Source of the DNA: Elusimicrobiota bacterium
GTDB lineage: Bacteria; Elusimicrobiota; Elusimicrobia; Elusimicrobiales; Elusimicrobiaceae
Assembly (NCBI GenBank): GCA_012523635.1
Contig: JAAYTX010000093.1
Location: forward strand, 1 to 42,527
Length of the DNA stretch: 42,527 nt
Direction of reading: 5' to 3'
Below, piece after piece: positions 38,276 to 42,527 of this stretch; position 1 is the stretch's first letter; every line of letters begins with the position of its first letter. The notes below the pieces were generated by a model that searched no databases, had not been told where the DNA came from, and saw nothing but the letters and a program-made list of their open reading frames with translations. The translations under genes and the position numbers were made by a program.

Positions 38276-38851
38276 ATGAAATACCTTATAGTATACGCGC
38301 ATCCGAATCCGAACAGCTTCAACAGCGCCGAGCTGCAAACCCTGGGCTCCGCGCTCAAACAGGGCGGGCACGACGTCCGCGTGCGGGACCTGTACGCCGA
38401 AAAATTCAACCCGGTGCTTGGCCCGTCGGACTTTCAGGCCCTGGCTTCCGGCTCGTTCCCGGCCGACATAGCGGCCGAGCAGTCCCATATCCGCTGGGCG
38501 GACGTGCTGGTGTTCCTGTACCCCGTGTGGTGGGCCGGCATGCCGGCCATGATGAAAGGCTACGTGGACCGCGTGTTCCTGAAGGGCTTCGCCTACGATT
38601 ACGGCAGGGACGGCTCCATAGTCCCGCTCCTTTCCGGCAAGAAGGCGGCGGTGTTCAGCACCACCGGAACGCCGTCGGAGTTTTACGAAAAGAGCGGCAT
38701 GCACAAGAGCATGCGCCAGACCGCCGACGAAGGCATCTTCGCCTTCTGCGGCGTGGAAGTCCTGCGCCACGATTTTTTCGGCGGCATACCTTCCTCCACC
38801 GCGGAACAGCGGGCCGCCATGCTGAAGCGTCTGGCCTCAGGCCTGGCCTGA
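38276..38851 (+). CDS. NAD(P)H:quinone oxidoreductase-like flavoprotein (Flavodoxin_2 family)
   Basis: The 191-residue protein starts with the flavin-binding strand and loop (LIVYAHPNPNSFN). The FLYPVWWAGMPAMMKGYVDRVF signature of the NQO/MdaB family follows, then FSTTGTP as the third flavin-contacting loop. These enzymes carry out two-electron reduction of quinones or other acceptors with NAD(P)H and protect against redox stress. The length is normal for the bacterial family (about 190). A ribosome site (GGGGGA) and an extended -10 promoter are present, and a hairpin follows. It is monocistronic. Confidence 0.92.
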   Translation: MKYLIVYAHPNPNSFNSAELQTLGSALKQGGHDVRVRDLYAEKFNPVLGPSDFQALASGSFPADIAAEQSHIRWADVLVFLYPVWWAGMPAMMKGYVDRVFLKGFAYDYGRDGSIVPLLSGKKAAVFSTTGTPSEFYEKSGMHKSMRQTADEGIFAFCGVEVLRHDFFGGIPSSTAEQRAAMLKRLASGLA

Positions 38852-38866
38852 CCGCCCCGGCTGCAA

Positions 38867-38888
38867 AAGCCCGCCGCAGGGCGGGCTT
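38867..38888 (+). terminator. Short terminator-like hairpin after the quinone reductase-like gene
   Basis: The stem AAGCCCGCC/GGCGGGCTT (38867-38875 with 38880-38888) has a four-base loop but almost no T tract. It overlaps the space where the -35 of the next gene should lie. Confidence 0.45.
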
Positions 38889-38896
38889 CATGCGGT

Positions 38897-38902
38897 TATA
38901 AT
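38897..38902 (+). promoter_or_regulatory. -10 box abutting the radical SAM start codon
   Basis: A perfect TATAAT at 38897-38902 is immediately followed by ATG at 38903, with a second in-frame ATG at 38909. Transcription normally starts about 6-7 bases after the box, so the mRNA would begin at or near the second ATG, which would be a leaderless message. Confidence 0.55.
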
Positions 38903-38908
38903 ATGGCA

Positions 38909-39739
38909 ATGCGCCCCCCACATTTCGACTGGAGCATCCACTACCGCTGCCCCAACGACTGCCCTTACTGCTGGTATCATGCCGTGCGCCCCACGCTTGA
39001 GCCGGCCAATTTTTACCCAGGGGCCGAAACCGTGCTGGCGGCATGGCGGCGCATACGCGAAAAGTACGGCGAATGCGAGCTTTCCATAACCGGCGGCGAG
39101 CCTTTTTCCTACCCCGGCTTCATCCCCCTCTGCGCGGAACTGACCAGGTTGCACCGGGTGTTCATAGCCACGGCGCAGTGCGCCGGAATACCGGAACTGG
39201 CCTCCCTCTCTGAAAAAGGAAAACTGGAAATTTCGGCCAGCTTCCACCCGGAATCCGTTGCTCTGGAAACTTTCGCAGAGGGCGCGTGGAAGGCGGCCGC
39301 AAGCGGAGTCCTCAAGCGCGTATGGCTGGTGGGCTGGCCCCCGTTTCTTGAGCGTCTGTCCTCCTACAACGCCGAATTTTCGCGTCGCGGCATAGAAATG
39401 AAGGTTTACCCTTTCTGGGGCAACTGGGCCGGCAGGGAATACCCAGCCGCCTATACCCAGGCACAGCGCGAACTGATAGCCCCCTATCTGGGCGCGCGAG
39501 AAGGGCAGAATATGCAGCTTGTGCCCAAAAAGACGGCGGGCCTGCCCTGCCGCGCCGGACAGCTCCACGCCGTTATCCACCCCGACGGCAACGCCTTCCG
39601 CTGCGGCGGGGAGAATTACAGGCGCCAGCAAGCCCCGTTCGGCAACATTTTCAGCCCGGATTTCGCCCTGCTGGACGGCCCGGCCCCCTGCCGCGCCGAC
39701 GTGTGCCCGCATAACGAATGGGCGTTTCTGCTGGCCTAA
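38909..39739 (+). CDS. Radical SAM protein with C-terminal cysteine cluster, orphan
   Basis: The 276-residue protein has the radical SAM [4Fe-4S] motif CPNDCPYC (C-x3-C-x2-C) near residue 16. SITGGEPFSYPGF is the SAM-binding GGE segment. The C-terminal part contains a histidine/cysteine-rich region (CRAGQLHAVIHPDGNAFRCGG, then CRADVCPHNEW) that resembles a reduced SPASM-like auxiliary cluster. Such enzymes modify peptides or metabolites, but no precursor-peptide gene or partner is adjacent. The start at 38909 is chosen because the -10 box at 38897-38902 would place the transcript start there; an ATG at 38903 is in frame. The substrate is unknown. Confidence 0.85.
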   Translation: MRPPHFDWSIHYRCPNDCPYCWYHAVRPTLEPANFYPGAETVLAAWRRIREKYGECELSITGGEPFSYPGFIPLCAELTRLHRVFIATAQCAGIPELASLSEKGKLEISASFHPESVALETFAEGAWKAAASGVLKRVWLVGWPPFLERLSSYNAEFSRRGIEMKVYPFWGNWAGREYPAAYTQAQRELIAPYLGAREGQNMQLVPKKTAGLPCRAGQLHAVIHPDGNAFRCGGENYRRQQAPFGNIFSPDFALLDGPAPCRADVCPHNEWAFLLA

Positions 39740-39750
39740 CAGCCGCGCTG

Positions 39751-39778
39751 TTGGCGCGCGCTTCAAAAAAAATATAAT
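39751..39778 (+). promoter_or_regulatory. Sigma70-type promoter for tdh
   Basis: TTGGCG (39751-39756) and TATAAT (39773-39778) are 16 bases apart. The leader would be about 50 bases, with GGGAG about 10 bases before the ATG at 39836. Confidence 0.6.
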
Positions 39779-39835
39779 GCTTGTGCGCGGACGCTTTTTC
39801 GCAGCCTATGCGCCTCCGCGCGGGAGAAAACATAC

Positions 39836-40870
39836 ATGAAAGCTCTTGTGAAAGCCAAAGCCGAGAAGGGGCTGTGGATGCAGGACGTGCCGGTGCCGAA
39901 AATCGAGGACAACGAGGTCCTAATCAAGATAAAGAAAACCGCCATCTGCGGCACCGATATACATATTTACGAGTGGAACGAGTGGGCTCAGAAGACCATC
40001 CCCGTCCCGATGCACGTGGGCCACGAGTTCGTGGGCGTCATCGAGAAGGTCGGGCGCATGGTGCGCGATTTCAAGCCCGGCCAGCGCGTCTCCGGCGAGG
40101 GCCACGTCGTCTGCGGCCACTGCCGCAACTGCCGCGCCGGAATGCGCCACCTGTGCATAAACACGCGCGGCATAGGCGTCAACAGGCCCGGCTGTTTCGC
40201 CGAGTACCTGGCCATGCCCTCCGAAAACGTGTTCGTCCTGCCCGATACCGTCACCGACGACGAGGCTTCGATAATGGACCCCTACGGCAACGCCACGCAC
40301 ACCGCCCTGTCCTACGACATGGTGGGCGAGGACGTGCTCATCACCGGCGCTGGCCCCATCGGGATAATGGCCTCGGCCATCTGCCGCCACGTCGGCGCGC
40401 GCCACGTGGTGCTGACCGACGTCAGCGACTACCGCCTTGAGCTCGCCCGCAAGATGGGCGCGGCCCGGGTGGTGGACTCGCGCAAGGAAACGCTTGACGA
40501 CGTGAAAAAGTCCCTTGGCATGACCGAGGGGTTCGACCTCGGCCTTGAGATGTCGGGCGCTCCGGCGGCCTTCAAGTCCATGATAAGCGCCCTGCGCATG
40601 GGCGGCAAAATCGCCCTGCTGGGCATACTGCCAAACGACACCGCCATCCCCTGGGACCAGGTCATCTTCAAGGCCCTGCGCATAAAAGGCGTCTACGGGC
40701 GCGAGATGTATGAAACCTGGTACAAAATGACAGCCATGCTCCAGAGCGGGCTAAACATAAAGCCTGTCATCACCCACCACTTCCCGGTAAAGGACTTCAA
40801 GGAAGGGTTCGAGGTGATGGCGGCGGGCAAGTCCGGCAAGGTGATACTGGACTGGACCACGCTGTCCTGA
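39836..40870 (+). CDS. tdh: L-threonine 3-dehydrogenase
   Basis: The 344-residue zinc alcohol-dehydrogenase-family enzyme oxidises L-threonine with NAD+ to 2-amino-3-ketobutyrate. Signature segments are [13 protein letters not shown] and HVGHEFVG (catalytic zinc ligands C38, H63, E64). Structural-zinc cysteines lie in [15 protein letters not shown], the Rossmann segment is [11 protein letters not shown], and the C-terminal [15 protein letters not shown] follows. The length equals the E. coli family norm of about 341. The usual partner kbl (2-amino-3-ketobutyrate CoA ligase) is not adjacent; the gene has its own promoter and terminator. Confidence 0.95.
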   Translation: MKALVKAKAEKGLWMQDVPVPKIEDNEVLIKIKKTAICGTDIHIYEWNEWAQKTIPVPMHVGHEFVGVIEKVGRMVRDFKPGQRVSGEGHVVCGHCRNCRAGMRHLCINTRGIGVNRPGCFAEYLAMPSENVFVLPDTVTDDEASIMDPYGNATHTALSYDMVGEDVLITGAGPIGIMASAICRHVGARHVVLTDVSDYRLELARKMGAARVVDSRKETLDDVKKSLGMTEGFDLGLEMSGAPAAFKSMISALRMGGKIALLGILPNDTAIPWDQVIFKALRIKGVYGREMYETWYKMTAMLQSGLNIKPVITHHFPVKDFKEGFEVMAAGKSGKVILDWTTLS

Positions 40871-40890
40871 CCTTCCCCCAGCCTTTCAGC

Positions 40891-40924
40891 AAACGCCCCG
40901 CCCTCAAAAGCGGGGCGTTTTTTT
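40891..40924 (+). terminator. Terminator after tdh
   Basis: AAACGCCCCGC/GCGGGGCGTTT (40891-40901 with 40910-40920) is followed by more T residues. It is a strong Rho-independent terminator. Confidence 0.9.
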
Positions 40925-40948
40925 GCCTTTTCCGGGGCTTTTTTCAAA

Positions 40949-40977
40949 TAGACAAGCGCCGGGCGAAACGCTATAAT
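40949..40977 (+). promoter_or_regulatory. Strong sigma70-type promoter for the pfaD-like gene
   Basis: TAGACA (40949-40954) and TATAAT (40972-40977) have the ideal 17-base spacer. The leader to the ATG at 41050 is about 66 bases, and no Shine-Dalgarno precedes the ATG. Confidence 0.65.
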
Positions 40978-41049
40978 ACATAAACACATATTACATTGCG
41001 CGCGAAGCGGCGGCTGTACCGCGCCGGCGCGCCCTATTGCCGAATACAG

Positions 41050-42527
41050 ATGACCACTCCCGCAGAAGCCGACAGAGACGCCATTCGCACAGCCCTGCTA
41101 AAGCTGGGCAAGACCTTGTTTTTCCGCAAAGGCGGCGACGGCGGCATCTACGAGTTCGACGACGCCGCTGTGGCCGACTACTATATCCCCCGCTGCCTGC
41201 CGTCCAATCTGGGCAGTGCGGAGTTCCGGGCTTTCCTGGGAGTGAAATACGCCTATCTGGGCGGCTCCATGGCCAACGGCATCAGTTCGGCCCGCCTTGC
41301 GCTTGAACTGGGCCGCGCCGGGATGTGCGGCTTCTTCGGCTCCGCCGGGCTTTCCCCCGCCGAGACAGACAGGGCCGCGCAGGAGCTTTCGGAAAAAGCC
41401 AAGGGCCTGCCCTACGGCTTCAATTTAATCAACAACATGCAGGACCCGCGCTGGGAAGAGGAGCTTGTGGACCTTTTCCTGTCGCGGGGCATAAAACTGG
41501 CCGAGGCTTCGGCCTACATAACCCTTTCCCCCGCGCTGGTGCGTTTTCGCACCGCAGGCATAGCCCGTGCCGCCGACGGCTCGATAACCGTGCCCAACAA
41601 GGTGCTGGGCAAGGTCTCGCGCGTGGAAGTGGCGGAGCGCTTTTTCTCGCCGCCGCCCGAAAAAATACTGGCAGCCCTGGCGGCGCGCGGCGTTCTGACG
41701 GCCGAGCAGGCCGAACTGGCCGCCAAAATCCCGATGGCCGACGGCGTGACCGCCGAGGCCGACTCCGGCGGGCATACCGACAACAGGCCCGCCCTCTCCC
41801 TTTTCCCCTCCATAGCCGCGGTGCGGACCCGGATGCAGGCCAGATACAACTACGCGCGCCCGCTGTTTGTGGGCCTTGGCGGCGGCATAGCCACGCCCGA
41901 CGCGGCGGCGGCGGCCTTCGCCATGGGCGCGGACTACGTGATGGCAGGCTCCGTGCATCAGGCCTGCGTCGAGTCCGGCGCGTCCGACCCGGTGCGCGAG
42001 ATGCTCTCCCGGGCAGGGCAGGCCGACGTCTCCATGGCCCCCGCCGCTGACATGTTCGAGATGGGCGGCAGGGTGCAGGTGCTCAAGCGCGAGACCATGT
42101 TCCCCATGCGCGCCGCGAAACTTTACGAGCTTTATAAAACCTATCCCTCGCTGGAAGCCCTGCCTGCCGAGCACAGGCAGTGGCTGGAGCGCGACGTCCT
42201 GCGCGACAGCGTGGACGCGGTGTGGAATTCAACCTGCGAGTATTTCCGCGTGCGGGACCCGCATGAGCTTGAACGCGCCCAGGCCGAGCCAAAGCACAAG
42301 ATGGCGCTGGTGTTCAGGTGGTATCTGGGCCAGTCCTCGCGCTGGCCGCTGAAGCCCGTGCTGGAGCGCAAGACCGATTTTCAGGTGTGGTGCGGCCCCG
42401 CCTTGGGGGCCTTCAACGAATGGGCCAAAGGCTCCTTCCTTGAAAAACCGCAGGGCAGGCACGCCGCCACGGTGGCGCGCAACCTGCTGTGCGGCGCGTC
42501 GTATTTCCTGAGGCTCAATTCCCTTAA
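41050..42527 (+). CDS. pfaD: PfaD-family trans-acting enoyl reductase (partial, runs off window)
   Basis: The open frame of 492 codons continues past the window end. It encodes a FMN-dependent 2-nitropropane-dioxygenase-like barrel of the PfaD type, which acts as enoyl-ACP reductase with polyunsaturated fatty acid synthases and some trans-AT polyketide synthases. Recognisable segments are YLGGSMANGISSA, GFFGSAGLSP, PYGFNLINN, the flavin-site motif EADSGGHTDNRP, FVGLGGGIATPDAAAAAFAMGADYVMAGS, and the PfaD-specific C-terminal region (TMFPMRAAKLYELYKTYPSL, KHKMALVFRWYLGQSSRW). The family is about 530 residues, so only about 40 residues are missing. No Shine-Dalgarno precedes the ATG, but no better in-frame start exists. 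Its strong own promoter suggests it opens an operon to the right. Confidence 0.93.
   Translation, partial: MTTPAEADRDAIRTALLKLGKTLFFRKGGDGGIYEFDDAAVADYYIPRCLPSNLGSAEFRAFLGVKYAYLGGSMANGISSARLALELGRAGMCGFFGSAGLSPAETDRAAQELSEKAKGLPYGFNLINNMQDPRWEEELVDLFLSRGIKLAEASAYITLSPALVRFRTAGIARAADGSITVPNKVLGKVSRVEVAERFFSPPPEKILAALAARGVLTAEQAELAAKIPMADGVTAEADSGGHTDNRPALSLFPSIAAVRTRMQARYNYARPLFVGLGGGIATPDAAAAAFAMGADYVMAGSVHQACVESGASDPVREMLSRAGQADVSMAPAADMFEMGGRVQVLKRETMFPMRAAKLYELYKTYPSLEALPAEHRQWLERDVLRDSVDAVWNSTCEYFRVRDPHELERAQAEPKHKMALVFRWYLGQSSRWPLKPVLERKTDFQVWCGPALGAFNEWAKGSFLEKPQGRHAATVARNLLCGASYFLRLNSL

Noticed and set aside
38888-39766. 292-codon open frame antisense to the radical SAM gene
   Set aside because: The plus strand has an unmistakable CxxxCxxC radical SAM motif; the antisense product has no features and no start signals.
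39777-39839. 20-codon upstream ORF ending in an ATGA overlap with tdh
   Set aside because: Its ATG lies inside the -10 box (39773-39778) of the tdh promoter, so the expected transcript would start after it.

Overview
The window looks like one contiguous stretch of a GC-rich, diderm (Gram-negative-type) bacterial chromosome. Envelope signs are lipoprotein signal peptides, an OmpA-like lipoprotein, two outer-membrane barrel proteins and many periplasmic enzymes. I saw no phage, CRISPR array, rRNA or tRNA. Isoleucine is very often encoded by ATA despite the high GC. That codon habit and the mixture of families would fit an Elusimicrobiota-like or similar uncultured lineage, but this is an inference that the window cannot prove.

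Layout. At 1-4.1 kb (minus strand) lie the start of a Kdp potassium-pump operon (a 22-codon mini-ORF, kdpF, kdpA), an OmpA-like lipoprotein, and a hybrid histidine kinase with its response regulator. Next is a 583-base gene-free segment with five DnaA-box-like 9-mers, three of them perfect; it is a candidate replication origin or DnaA-binding locus. At 4.1-8.2 kb (minus) lie a ferritin-like protein, asparagine synthase and an SGNH-TPR membrane protein. At 8.5-12 kb a transaldolase is followed by hairpin repeats, a possible IS scar and two AT-richer genes for exported proteins. At 12.2-15.4 kb are an ABC-F protein and a secreted glycoside hydrolase. At 15.4-18.9 kb (minus) is a flavodoxin/DUF2157/GDYXXLXY/DUF3298-DUF333 operon. 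At 19-21.6 kb are two tandem duplicated barrel proteins and a secreted HAD phosphatase.

At 21.7-24.9 kb (minus) a methyltransferase, a dolichyl-phosphate-mannose-synthase-like GT2 and a GT-C-like membrane protein form a plausible envelope glycosylation unit. At 25-29 kb are a sirtuin, more hairpin repeats, an orphan lipoprotein and TypA/BipA. At 29.2-35.3 kb are a large polytopic membrane protein and, converging on it, a CapA-like/DUF3160 pair. At 35.4-40.9 kb are a DEAD-box helicase, two tandem class A acid phosphatases (one with an altered active-site motif), a quinone-reductase-like flavoprotein, an orphan radical SAM protein and threonine dehydrogenase. The window ends inside a PfaD-type enoyl reductase, the kind of gene that accompanies polyunsaturated fatty acid or polyketide-like lipid synthases.

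The signals most worth pursuing are the DnaA-box cluster, the covarying hairpin repeats, the truncated pfaD locus, the PSGH-to-PSIH phosphatase pair, the kdp leader mini-ORF, and repeated cases of a -10 box directly in front of a start codon (leaderless or near-leaderless mRNAs).
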